Assembly: GCA_050701115.1 (NCBI GenBank)
Contig: JBOHER010000078.1
Location: forward strand, 1 to 13,803
Length of the DNA stretch: 13,803 nt
From: JBOHER01 sp050701115
Lineage (GTDB): Bacteria; Actinomycetota; Actinomycetes; Mycobacteriales; Pseudonocardiaceae
Direction: 5' to 3'
A program made the position numbers and the translations under genes. Below are positions 1 to 7,118 of the stretch, piece after piece (within the stretch, counting starts at the first letter, position 1; each line of letters starts with the position of its first letter). The notes under the pieces were generated by a model that was given only the letters and a program-made list of their open reading frames with translations, did no database searches and was not told the DNA's origin.

Positions 1-122
1 AGCGCAAGTACGGCCTGGACGAGGAGCTCGATCCCGGCCTCACCGTCACCGACGAGCACGGAGACAGGATGATCGACCCGATCACCGGGATGCCGGTCGT
101 GCCGCCGGTCATCGGCGAGTAG
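1..122 (+). CDS. C-terminal end of an unidentified protein (partial)
   Basis: The frame beginning at base 3 is open from the window edge to a TAG at 120-122, giving about 39 residues ending in PVVPPVIGE. The tail is rich in Asp, Glu, Pro and Gly (DEELDPG, DPITGMPVVPP), as expected of a soluble, flexible C-terminus, and shows no membrane segment or catalytic motif. It ends 13 bp before an EspG-family gene on the same strand, so the two are probably co-transcribed. In actinomycetes, genes just upstream of espG-type genes often encode ESX substrates or PPE/WXG100-like proteins. That is a contextual guess only, because the diagnostic N-terminal part lies outside the window. Confidence 0.7.
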   Translation, partial: RKYGLDEELDPGLTVTDEHGDRMIDPITGMPVVPPVIGE

Positions 123-135
123 AGGGAAACGCGCA

Positions 136-876
136 GTGCTGAGACACCAGGTGTCCATCGGCATGGAGACCTTCAAGACCGTGCTGGACAAGGAAAATCT
201 CGGCGAACCTCATCCAACGTTGGTGGGGGGCGAGCGGTGGTATCCGGCCGACGAGCAGCGCACCCGCGACCAGCGGGCGTTCGCCGAGCTCCACCGGCTC
301 GGGCTGGTCGACGGCGGACGGGTCAGCGACGACTTCGCCGACACCCTGGCCGTCCTGCAGCGCGCGGCCGTCGAGTTCTACACCTTCGCCACCGTCGAGG
401 GAGTTCGGGTCACCGCGCGCACCGCTGCCATCGGGCGGGACGCGGTGCTGATCATCGCCCGTGACGCGATGATCGACCTGTACCCGATCCCGGCCGAGCA
501 ACTCGCCATCCAGCTGGCTACCGCGATGCCCGTAGTGCCCGCGGCCCAGGCGCACTCGATGACGTGCGCGGCGGCCGATCTCAAGGCGATCCAAGCGGGC
601 AAGACGCTTGCACTGACAAATAGTGTCAAAGACGCCAAACGCATGACCCGTTGGCTGGAGATGGAGCGCAGCAACGTGGGCCAGTTGTTCGCCGCGGTCC
701 GGGACGGCGCAGGCAGCCGCAGGGCGACCGCTGCCCCGGTGCCGTCCTGGATCGACACCGAGTCGGGTCGGATCCTGCTCAGCCCGGCGACCCATGGCTG
801 GTACACCCTCTCCGGGGCCGACTCGCTCACGATCGCAGGCCGGCTCGAGCAGCTCGAGAAGGAACTCCGCGGATAG
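136..876 (+). CDS. EspG-family ESX (type VII) secretion-associated protein
   Basis: This 246-residue soluble protein has the features of the EspG family, cytosolic chaperones that in mycobacteria bind PE/PPE substrates and deliver them to the ESX machinery. Recognition rests on the overall pattern: an alternating N-terminal segment leading into HRLGLVDGG near residues 52-60, a central beta-rich part with TFATVEGVRVTA and the DLYPIP stretch near residue 115, and a late MTRWLEMERSNVGQ helix. EspG has no catalytic residues to check. The GTG start at 136 is chosen because GAGGGA (121-126) sits about 9 nt upstream; GTG 151 and ATG 163 are alternatives. No ESX core genes (EccB/C/D) or WXG100 genes are visible nearby, so this is an orphan or the end of a small accessory locus. 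Many Pseudonocardiaceae carry several such scattered espG-like genes. Confidence 0.8.
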   Translation: MLRHQVSIGMETFKTVLDKENLGEPHPTLVGGERWYPADEQRTRDQRAFAELHRLGLVDGGRVSDDFADTLAVLQRAAVEFYTFATVEGVRVTARTAAIGRDAVLIIARDAMIDLYPIPAEQLAIQLATAMPVVPAAQAHSMTCAAADLKAIQAGKTLALTNSVKDAKRMTRWLEMERSNVGQLFAAVRDGAGSRRATAAPVPSWIDTESGRILLSPATHGWYTLSGADSLTIAGRLEQLEKELRG

Positions 877-883
877 ACCACGA

Positions 884-997
884 GGGTTATGCACAATCCA
901 GTCGACAGGGGCGGGCCGGAGCTTGCGGAGGCCCGCTCGTGGCGGCTGGATGCAGGTGAGACACGACGGTGGGTGCACCCAGGAGCGTGCATAACCC
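884..997. repeat. 114-bp nested inverted-repeat element
   Basis: The gap between espG and the oxidoreductase gene is bounded by a perfect 11-bp inverted repeat, GGGTTATGCAC at 884-894 and GTGCATAACCC at 987-997. Inside are a 6-bp pair (ATCCAG 896-901, CTGGAT 946-951), a 7-bp pair (GCGGGCC 911-917, GGCCCGC 930-936) nested within it, and a perfect 12-bp palindrome TGGGTGCACCCA (970-981). The whole could fold into a branched structure on either strand. The genes on both sides converge here, so it could serve as a bidirectional terminator. It lacks the T-tract of a classical intrinsic terminator. A dispersed MITE/REP-like element or a structured RNA are alternatives. Confidence 0.6.
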
Positions 998-1004
998 GAC
1001 TTTC

Positions 1005-1027
1005 GCATGAGACACCGTGTCTCATGC
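1005..1027. repeat. Perfect 23-bp palindrome over the oxidoreductase stop codon
   Basis: GCATGAGACAC (1005-1015), one central C (1016) and GTGTCTCATGC (1017-1027) form a perfect odd-centred palindrome. Its right arm contains the TGA stop (1022-1024, minus strand) of the ferredoxin oxidoreductase gene, so the 3' end of that mRNA would carry the hairpin. It is only moderately GC-rich and no T-run follows on either strand. It may be a mRNA 3'-end stabiliser, a protein-binding dyad or part of the adjacent repeat element. The palindrome itself is certain; its role is not. Confidence 0.6.
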
Positions 1028-4000
1028 TCGAGATGGGCGTTGCCCTGACTCGAGCTCGTCAAACAGCCGCACCGATTCCGCGCGGAACTCCGCGACAGTG
1101 CGCAGTTTGATCTCTTCGTACCCCCTGACCAGGCCGGGCAGCGCGGCAAGCCGCTCGACTGCACCGGCGTTGTCGGCGTCCAGCATCGACAGGGCTCGCT
1201 CGATCATGGTCTGGTACTCGGCGATCAGCGCCCGCTCGACCTTGCGCAGCTCGGCGCGGCCGAACGGGTCCAACGCGGTGCCGCGTAGGCGGCGGGCGGC
1301 GTGCAGGAGCCGGAAGATCGGCATAATCCAGGCACCGCAGCGCAGCTTGCGCTTGAGGCCAAGCGCGCGCAGTAGCGGCGGATGAAGCAGGATCGTCACC
1401 TTGGCCTTCCTGCCGAACTCCGCATCGCGGCGGGCGCGCTCGACGCCGTCCAGGTGTAGCCGAGCGACCTCGTACTCGTCCTTGTAGGCCATGAGCTTGT
1501 AGAGGCCCTCGGCGAACGCGACGGAGATCGGTGGCTCGACCGCACCGGCGCGGGCGGCCTCGGCCGCGGCAACGCGGGCGACCTGCCGGGCGTAACGCTG
1601 CGCGTAGGCCTCGTTCTGGTAGCCGATGAGCTCGTTGACCCGCAGCTCGAGCACCCGCTTCAGCTCACCGGTGGCTCCGGTGGCCGACACGATCCGCCGG
1701 GTGCCACGTTCGACCCGAGGTGCGGGAGGCTGGGCTCTGCCGAACGCCGCCACGATCTCGGGTGCGACGACGGCTGCCCGGCCCCAGCGGAACGCGGCCA
1801 GGCTGACCTCGACCGCGGCCCCGTTGAGCCGGATCGCCTCCTCGATGGCCTCTGCCCGCATCGGCAGACAACCGTGCTGGTAGGCCGCGCCGATCAGTAC
1901 CAGGTTGGCAGGCATGTGGTCGTCGAAGAGCCGTTCGGAAATCTCCTGTGCGTCGAGGTAGAAGTTGTGTTCCGCGTCGGTGACCCGCTCGATCCTGGCC
2001 AGTCCGCCCGCAAGGGAGGCCTGCGCTGCGGTGGGGTCGGTGACCATTGCCGCGGTGGGCACGGTCGCGGTGTTGACGACAGCGATCGTGCGACCCGGGT
2101 CGACAACGCGCAGGGTGTCGATGGCCGACGCGCCGAGTAGATCGAAGCCGAGCAGCACGTCCGCGGCCGCCGTCGAGGCGCGCACCGAGCCCTCGACGGG
2201 CTCCTTGCTGATCCGCAGATCGCTGAGCACCGGTCCGCCCTTCTGGGCAAGTCCGGTCTGCTCCAGCCCGGTCGCGTTCAGGCCATCGAGGTGGGCCGCC
2301 ATCTGCAGGATCTGTGATGCGGTCACCACGCCGGTGCCGCCTACGCCGGGCATCCGGACGAGCACATCGTCGGCGCCGAATCTGCCGACCGGGTCGGGCA
2401 ACGTCACCCGCGGCTGGGCGGGAGAGCTTGGCTTCCTGCTCGGCTCCACCAGCACGAAGGAAGGGCAATCGCCCTTGAGGCACGAGAAGTCCTGGCTGCA
2501 CGAGGATTGATGGATCCGCGTCTTACGGCCGAACTCGGTGTCAACCGGCTGCACCGAAAGGCAGGTCGACTGGGCGCCGCAGTCGCCGCACCCCTCACAG
2601 ACCCGCTCGTTGATCCACACCCGTTCGGCTGGCTTGGGCACATCACCGCGCCTGCGCAGCCGACGTTCGGCGACCGCACACCGATCGTCGTGCAGGAGCA
2701 CCGTCACCCCTGCGACGTCGGCCAGTTCACGCTGAGCATCGGCCAGTTGGTCCCGGTGCCGCACCTCGGCGATCGGGTCGAGGCGCACACCCCGGTAGGC
2801 GGCGGGGTCGTCGGTGGTGACGATGACCCTGCGCACGCCTTCCACCGCGAACCAGCGGGTCAGCGTGGGCACGTCCAGTTTGCCCTCCGGCCGCTGTCCG
2901 CCGGTCATTGCCACCGCATCGTTGTAGAGCAGCTTGTAGGTGATGTTGGCGCCCGCGGCGACCGCAGCCCGGATGGCCAGCGAACCGGAGTGGTAGAAGG
3001 TGCCATCACCCAGGTTCTGGATGAAATGCTGATCGTCGGTGAACGGAGCGAGGCCGAGCCACTGGGTACCTTCGCCACCCATCTGCGGCGTGCCGATCAG
3101 CGTGCCACGGTTGCCCTCGTCGAAGGCAGCCATGATGTGACAGCCGATGCCGAGACCGACAAGCTGGTCGTCGTCGGCCTTGGTCGAGGTGTTGTGCGGA
3201 CAGCCCGAGCAGAAGAACGGGGTGCGGGAAGGCAACACCGGCAGGTCGATGCGCGGGGGAGTGGTGATGGCGCGGGTGCGGGCACGCACGCGGTCGGGCA
3301 GCGCATCTGCGGGCAGCCGCCGCAGCAGCGCCCGGGTCACCTCGGTGGCGCCCAGGGTGCCGCGCACCGGCAGCAGTTCGCGGCCGGATTCATCCGCGCG
3401 GCCGGTGATCAGTGGCGCGGATGCCGTACGGTACAAGGCTTCCTTGAGCTGTCCCTCCATAACGGACACCTTGTCCTCGACGACGAATACTTCATCGAGG
3501 CCTGCCACAAGCGTGCGCAGCTCATGAGCGTCCAGCGGCCAGGGCATGCCGATGCGGATCAAGCGGAGACCGAGGGCGTCCATGGTGGCCCGGTCGATGC
3601 CCAGATCGTCCAACGACCGCAACACGGCCTGGTAGCCGGTACCCGCTGCCATGATGCCGAAGCGAGGGCGGCCGGCATCGAATGCGATCCGGTTCAGCCG
3701 AGTCGCCCGCGCATAAGCGGTGGCGCGAGCCAGCCGGGTAGTGAGCAGATCGGCCTCCGCGGCCAGCGAAGCGGGCGGCAGCAGGGTGGGCGGCGCGCCT
3801 CGGTCGGTCGTGTCCGGTACGGGAATGGCGTCCCACCGGCCACCGAGGTCGACCGTGCCGGATGCGTCGGCGACATCGGCGACGATCTTGAGTCCGGCCC
3901 AGAGGCCACTGGCCCTGGACAGCGCCACCGCGTGCAGACCGAACTCGAGCACCTCGGCGACGTTTCCCGGCGCCAGCAACGGCATCCCCAGGCTGCGGCA

Positions 4001-4492
4001 CATCGGCTCGCACGAGCTCGGCAGCGTCGAGGACTTGCACGCCGGATCGTCGCCGATCCAGGCCACAGCGCCACCGAGGGCAGCGGTGCCGCTGACGTTG
4101 CCGTGCCGGATGGCGTCAGCGGCCCGGTCCAGGCCGGGGTTCTTGCCGTACCAGAACCCGGTGACCCCATCTAGTCGCCGACCGGGCAACTGGCCGAGCA
4201 ACTGGGTGCCTGCGACCGCGGTCGCCGCGAGCTCTTCGTTGACGCCCGGTTGAAACACCACCCCGGCGGGACCGAGATGCCTTGCCGCCTGCTGCATCAC
4301 GGTGTCCACCCCGCCGAGCGGTGATCCCTGATACCCGCTGACATAAACGCCGGTGTGCAGGCCCCGCGCGGTGTCCAGCCTGCGCTGTTCGAGGGTGAGG
4401 CGAACCAGTGCGTGAATACCGGACATCAACACCTGTCCGGATTCCGCGGTGTACTTGTCATCCAGTGAAACGGGGGGCAGGACGGCGGTCAT
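1022..4492 (-). CDS. Fused indolepyruvate-type 2-oxoacid:ferredoxin oxidoreductase
   Basis: This 1156-residue single-chain enzyme belongs to the indolepyruvate ferredoxin oxidoreductase family. The family converts 2-oxo acids (indolepyruvate, phenylpyruvate or branched-chain oxo acids) plus CoA and ferredoxin to acyl-CoA, CO2 and reduced ferredoxin in the cytosol. The N-terminal part has the pyrimidine-binding domain (VSGYQGSPLGG). A thiamine-diphosphate motif follows, with GDG at 495-497 and Asn at 524 (GDG-x26-N) before DAVAMTGGQ. A cysteine-rich iron-sulfur segment has C632, C635, C638, C643, then C664, C670, C675. The gamma-type domain starts near M714 (MPGVGGTG), and a C-terminal DUF6537-like region completes the protein. 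Length is normal for the fused form of aerobic bacteria. AGGAG lies 8 nt before the ATG. It follows the amino-acid dehydrogenase gene by 33 bp, so the dehydrogenase probably supplies its oxo-acid substrate. Exact substrate is not readable from sequence. Confidence 0.93.
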   Translation of the reverse strand: MTAVLPPVSLDDKYTAESGQVLMSGIHALVRLTLEQRRLDTARGLHTGVYVSGYQGSPLGGVDTVMQQAARHLGPAGVVFQPGVNEELAATAVAGTQLLGQLPGRRLDGVTGFWYGKNPGLDRAADAIRHGNVSGTAALGGAVAWIGDDPACKSSTLPSSCEPMCRSLGMPLLAPGNVAEVLEFGLHAVALSRASGLWAGLKIVADVADASGTVDLGGRWDAIPVPDTTDRGAPPTLLPPASLAAEADLLTTRLARATAYARATRLNRIAFDAGRPRFGIMAAGTGYQAVLRSLDDLGIDRATMDALGLRLIRIGMPWPLDAHELRTLVAGLDEVFVVEDKVSVMEGQLKEALYRTASAPLITGRADESGRELLPVRGTLGATEVTRALLRRLPADALPDRVRARTRAITTPPRIDLPVLPSRTPFFCSGCPHNTSTKADDDQLVGLGIGCHIMAAFDEGNRGTLIGTPQMGGEGTQWLGLAPFTDDQHFIQNLGDGTFYHSGSLAIRAAVAAGANITYKLLYNDAVAMTGGQRPEGKLDVPTLTRWFAVEGVRRVIVTTDDPAAYRGVRLDPIAEVRHRDQLADAQRELADVAGVTVLLHDDRCAVAERRLRRRGDVPKPAERVWINERVCEGCGDCGAQSTCLSVQPVDTEFGRKTRIHQSSCSQDFSCLKGDCPSFVLVEPSRKPSSPAQPRVTLPDPVGRFGADDVLVRMPGVGGTGVVTASQILQMAAHLDGLNATGLEQTGLAQKGGPVLSDLRISKEPVEGSVRASTAAADVLLGFDLLGASAIDTLRVVDPGRTIAVVNTATVPTAAMVTDPTAAQASLAGGLARIERVTDAEHNFYLDAQEISERLFDDHMPANLVLIGAAYQHGCLPMRAEAIEEAIRLNGAAVEVSLAAFRWGRAAVVAPEIVAAFGRAQPPAPRVERGTRRIVSATGATGELKRVLELRVNELIGYQNEAYAQRYARQVARVAAAEAARAGAVEPPISVAFAEGLYKLMAYKDEYEVARLHLDGVERARRDAEFGRKAKVTILLHPPLLRALGLKRKLRCGAWIMPIFRLLHAARRLRGTALDPFGRAELRKVERALIAEYQTMIERALSMLDADNAGAVERLAALPGLVRGYEEIKLRTVAEFRAESVRLFDELESGQRPSRA

Positions 4493-4525
4493 GCGGACTT
4501 CTCCTGGGTTCGTGGTGGGGGAGGG

Positions 4526-5560
4526 TCAGGCGAGTGCGGCAGCGAGCGCGGGCTGGTTCAGGCGTCGGTGGGCCAGCGCCTCCGCCGCGACGAGCGGGAG
4601 AGCGGCGCGCCTGTGGGTGTCGTCCAGGACGCCTGCGACCCGATCCCCGATCGCCAGCACTTCGGCGCGCAGCCGATGGTCATCCCATTGCTCGGCGGCA
4701 GCGTGGATCTGGATCACACCCCCCGCGTTGATCACGAAGTCGGGGACGTAGAGGATGCCTGCCTGCGCGAGCGCTCCGGCCGCATCGCGCTCAGCCAGCT
4801 GATCGTTGGCCGCACCCGCGAGAATCCGGCAGCGCAGGAGGGGCACGGTGGCGCTGTCGACGATCTTGGCGACGGCGCACGGCGCCAGCACGTCACACGG
4901 GGTGGTAAGGATGTCCTCTGCGGCAACTGCGTGCCCGCCGACCAGCGCGGCAACCGTCCGCGCGCGAGCTGGGTCGATATCGCCGATGATGACGTGCGCG
5001 CCGTCGGCGGCAAGCAGCCTGGCGAGTTCGGCACCCACGTGGCCCGCACCCTGAATCGCCACCCGCTGGCCGCGCATGCGTCCGGTTCCGTCCAGATGCC
5101 TGACCGCGGCGAGGAGCCCCGCGTGCACCCCGAGCGCGGTCCACGGGGAGGGGTCACTGTCGTGGCAGGCGACCCGCGGTGCCACGGTAGCGACCGTCGC
5201 GAGGTCCGATACCGAGGTTCCCATGTCGACACCGGGGATGTAGGCCCCGCCGAGCCGCGCGACGAACCTGCCGAAGGCGCGCATCATCTCCGCCCGGTTG
5301 GCGCCATCCCACGACCGGTCGGCGATGATCACGCTCTTGCCGCCCCCGAAGGGCAGACCCGCCGCCGCGTTCTTGAGCGTCATGCCCGCCGCGAGCCTGA
5401 TTGCCTCTCCGGCCGCATCAAGATCGCTCGGGTAGGGCCGCAACCGCACCCCGCCCATCGCGGGACCGAGCCGGGTGTCGTCGATCGCGATGACCGCGCG
5501 CAGCCCCGTATGGCGATCGGAACAGAAGACCAGCTGCTCGGCGTCGAACATCTCGCCCAT
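4526..5560 (-). CDS. Leu/Val/Phe-type amino-acid dehydrogenase (NAD-dependent)
   Basis: The product (344 residues) is a Glu/Leu/Phe/Val-dehydrogenase family enzyme that oxidatively deaminates an L-amino acid to its 2-oxo acid, ammonia and NADH. The family's substrate lysine and catalytic lysine are present in MTLKNAAAGLPFGGGK (K63, K75), and the catalytic aspartate is in YIPGVDMGT (D112). The C-terminal Rossmann domain has GAGHVG at 171-176 and an acidic D194 at the end of the second strand, which favours NAD over NADP. The ATG at 5560 is preferred over an upstream in-frame start at 5626 because GGGAGG lies 7-8 nt before it and homologues begin near here. It is the first gene of a minus-strand operon with the ferredoxin oxidoreductase and diverges from an Lrp-type regulator. 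Leucine/valine or phenylalanine are all possible substrates; glutamate is unlikely at this length. Confidence 0.93.
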   Translation of the reverse strand: MGEMFDAEQLVFCSDRHTGLRAVIAIDDTRLGPAMGGVRLRPYPSDLDAAGEAIRLAAGMTLKNAAAGLPFGGGKSVIIADRSWDGANRAEMMRAFGRFVARLGGAYIPGVDMGTSVSDLATVATVAPRVACHDSDPSPWTALGVHAGLLAAVRHLDGTGRMRGQRVAIQGAGHVGAELARLLAADGAHVIIGDIDPARARTVAALVGGHAVAAEDILTTPCDVLAPCAVAKIVDSATVPLLRCRILAGAANDQLAERDAAGALAQAGILYVPDFVINAGGVIQIHAAAEQWDDHRLRAEVLAIGDRVAGVLDDTHRRAALPLVAAEALAHRRLNQPALAAALA

Positions 5561-5715
5561 CGGTGTGTCCTCCCGTGTGGTGATGGTGGCCACAGCAGAC
5601 CGTGCAGCCGGTGTGCGCCACAACAATGACCGGGAAGTTCGCCGGAAAGACGCAAAATTTGAGACGTGATGGCGCGAATTGCTGAGATCTGTTGCGTGCG
5701 GCTACCGTCGACGGC
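5561..5715. promoter_or_regulatory. Divergent promoter/operator region between amino-acid dehydrogenase and lrp-type gene
   Basis: This 155-bp gap must carry promoters for both directions. Its only AT-rich patches in a GC-rich background are CGCAAAATTTGAGA (5651-5664) and GCGAATTGCTGAGA (5673-5686), about 21 bp or two helical turns apart and similar to each other. Lrp/AsnC proteins typically bind such degenerate AT-rich sites on one DNA face and regulate both themselves and the neighbouring catabolic gene. The second patch overlaps the lrp -35 box. The dehydrogenase side has a Shine-Dalgarno (5569-5574, minus strand); I could not place its -10/-35 with confidence. Confidence 0.5.
5679..5708 (+). 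promoter_or_regulatory. Predicted promoter of the lrp-type gene (leaderless)
   Basis: TTGCTG (5679-5684) and TACCGT (5703-5708) are separated by 18 bp and fit a housekeeping-type promoter. The -10 box ends 7 nt before the ATG at 5716, so transcription would start at the start codon. No Shine-Dalgarno is present in the 20 nt upstream, which agrees with a leaderless transcript. Confidence 0.6.
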
Positions 5716-6177
5716 ATGGCCGACGAGCTACTTGATGCCACCGATCACGAGATTCTGGCGCTGCTGCGGCAGGACGCCCGGCGGACGCTGGCGGACATCG
5801 CGAGCCGGGTGACACTGTCCACCGCCGCGGTGAAGCGGCGGATCGATCGCCTTCAGGAAGCGGGCGTGATCCTCGGGTTCACCGTCAAGGTCGACCACAC
5901 GAAGCTGGGGTGGGGAATCGAAGCGTTCACCGAGCTCCGCTTCTCCGGAACCACCAATGTCGCCGAGATCGTGCAGACGGCGACTCGGATGCCGGAGGCG
6001 CAGGCGGTGTTCACGATCGCGGGGGATCCGGACGCACTGCTGTGGTTGCGGGTCCGTGACGTGGCGCACCTGCAACGCACGATCGATGAGATTCGGCGCA
6101 GCCATCGGGTCACCGGAACCAAGACCCTGATGGTCCTCGACTCCTGGTCCCGAGGCGACGGCGAGCCCGGAGCCTGA
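5716..6177 (+). CDS. Lrp/AsnC-family transcriptional regulator
   Basis: The 153-residue protein starts with the typical Lrp/AsnC helix-turn-helix: LDATDHEILALL near residues 6-17, then RTLADIASRVTLSTAAVKRRIDRLQEAGVILGF through about residue 56. A C-terminal RAM-type ligand-binding domain follows. Such proteins are oligomeric feast/famine regulators that sense amino acids. The ATG at 5716 is preferred over an upstream TTG at 5692 because the domain begins right after it and a -10 box lies 7 nt before it. Its divergent position next to the amino-acid dehydrogenase operon makes it the likely local regulator, probably responding to the dehydrogenase substrate; this is inference. Its stop is only 5 bp from the stop of the convergent nitrilase-family gene. 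Confidence 0.92.
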   Translation: MADELLDATDHEILALLRQDARRTLADIASRVTLSTAAVKRRIDRLQEAGVILGFTVKVDHTKLGWGIEAFTELRFSGTTNVAEIVQTATRMPEAQAVFTIAGDPDALLWLRVRDVAHLQRTIDEIRRSHRVTGTKTLMVLDSWSRGDGEPGA

Positions 6178-6182
6178 AGGGC

Positions 6183-7004
6183 TCAGCGCGGAAAAGTCGC
6201 AGGCGAGTTTCCGAGTCTGCGGTTGGCCAGGACCGCCGTCGCCGTGCGGGATCGGGTCGCGAGTGCGGGGTCGACGTCGACGACGAGGGTGTCCGGCCCG
6301 GCGTCGAGTTGGGCGCGTACCCGGCCGAAGGGATCGGCAGCCAGGGAGCACCCGATGCCGGTCGGGATCTTCGGATCCACCTCGAACCCACTGGCGGCGG
6401 GATCGGCCTGGTCGCAGGCGAGCACCCAGCAGCCCGAGTCGAGTGCGCGGGCCCGCACCAGCAACTCCCACTGCTCCCGCTTGCCTCCACCCGCCCCCCA
6501 GGAAGCGGGCACGACGACCGCGCAGGCCCCTTCGTCGGCAAGCGCCTGGAACAGCTCGGGAAACCGCACGTCATAACAGGTGGCGACGCCCAGCTTCGCG
6601 CCGTCGACGTCCACCGTCACCAGGTCGTTGCCCGGTGCCACAGTGCGCGACTCGGTGAAACCGAAGGCGTCATACAGGTGGATCTTGTGGTACCCGCTGT
6701 GCAGGCCGCTTCCGGTGATGAGCAAGGTGTTGTGCACTCGGTCACCGTCGGCAGGGGTGAACATGCCCGCGATGATCAACACCTCGTTGCGCCTGGCGAT
6801 CGCGCCGACCTCGCTGGCCCATGGTCCGTCGAGGGGTTGCGCGATCGGTGTCAACGGCGTGCCGAACTGAGCCATGGTGGCTTCGGGGAACACCGCTACG
6901 CCTGCGCCCTCCGCACTCGCCCGGGCGACACCGGCGCGCACGAGGTCGAGATTCGTCTGGGGATCCGGTGTCGAAGTCAGCTGGCATAGTGCGATCCGCG
7001 GCAT
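6183..7004 (-). CDS. Nitrilase-superfamily carbon-nitrogen hydrolase (Nit1/Nit2-like amidohydrolase)
   Basis: The 273-residue protein has the complete Glu-Lys-Cys catalytic set of the carbon-nitrogen hydrolase superfamily: E41 in AVFPEA, K107 in GYHKIHLYD and nucleophile C143 in GVATCYDVRFPEL. The length is standard. It most resembles the branch containing omega-amidase and deaminated-glutathione amidase (HKIHLYD and YDVRFPELF patterns), so it probably hydrolyses a small omega-amide in the cytosol. The exact substrate cannot be read off the sequence. The ATG has GGGAG about 5 nt upstream and AGGAG about 11 nt upstream. It is transcribed away from hisD and towards lrp. A link to the amino-acid dehydrogenase module through 2-oxo-acid amides is possible but unsupported, since the gene has its own upstream region. 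Confidence 0.9.
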   Translation of the reverse strand: MPRIALCQLTSTPDPQTNLDLVRAGVARASAEGAGVAVFPEATMAQFGTPLTPIAQPLDGPWASEVGAIARRNEVLIIAGMFTPADGDRVHNTLLITGSGLHSGYHKIHLYDAFGFTESRTVAPGNDLVTVDVDGAKLGVATCYDVRFPELFQALADEGACAVVVPASWGAGGGKREQWELLVRARALDSGCWVLACDQADPAASGFEVDPKIPTGIGCSLAADPFGRVRAQLDAGPDTLVVDVDPALATRSRTATAVLANRRLGNSPATFPR

Positions 7005-7019
7005 GCCTACTCCCGCTCC

Positions 7020-7111
7020 TCGTGCGTGAAAGTTGTTGCACTGGCAACGCTAGTCACTCACGAGGTGTCGTGAGTGATGGAGGTTGCCGGGACAACAACA
7101 TTCACGCACGA
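7020..7111. repeat. 92-bp imperfect palindrome with four alternating 10-bp motifs
   Basis: Two 44-nt arms (7020-7063, 7068-7111) around a 4-nt centre are complementary at about 35 of 44 positions, including perfect 11-bp and 10-bp ends. The motif TCGTGMGTGA (M = C or A) occurs four times: 7020-7029 (+), 7054-7063 (-), 7068-7077 (+), 7102-7111 (-). Between them are GTTGTTG/CAACAAC and GGCAAC/GTTGCC pairs. It lies in the divergent region between the nitrilase-family gene and hisD, so it is not a shared terminator. A multi-site operator or a dispersed REP/MITE-type element are both possible. Confidence 0.65.
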
Positions 7112-7118
7112 CCTGCGC

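Noticed and set aside
143..155. Short palindrome GACACC-A-GGTGTC just inside espG, similar to the GAGACAC arms of the 23-bp palindrome.
   Set aside because: Only 6-bp arms, inside coding sequence. The similarity is short enough to be chance.
109..1164. A 351-codon minus-strand frame covering espG and the palindromic gap.
   Set aside because: It runs through the espG gene and the repeat element, and its product has no domain. The EspG frame on the other strand is the convincing one.
2507..4174. A 555-codon open frame on the plus strand antisense to the ferredoxin oxidoreductase gene.
   Set aside because: It is fully antisense to a gene with clear TPP and iron-sulfur motifs. Its translation is His/Arg/Gly-rich with no recognisable domain, a common artefact of high-GC DNA.
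4568..5629. A 353-codon open frame on the plus strand antisense to the amino-acid dehydrogenase.
   Set aside because: Low-complexity Arg/His/Asp-rich product with no family features; shadow of the real gene on the minus strand.
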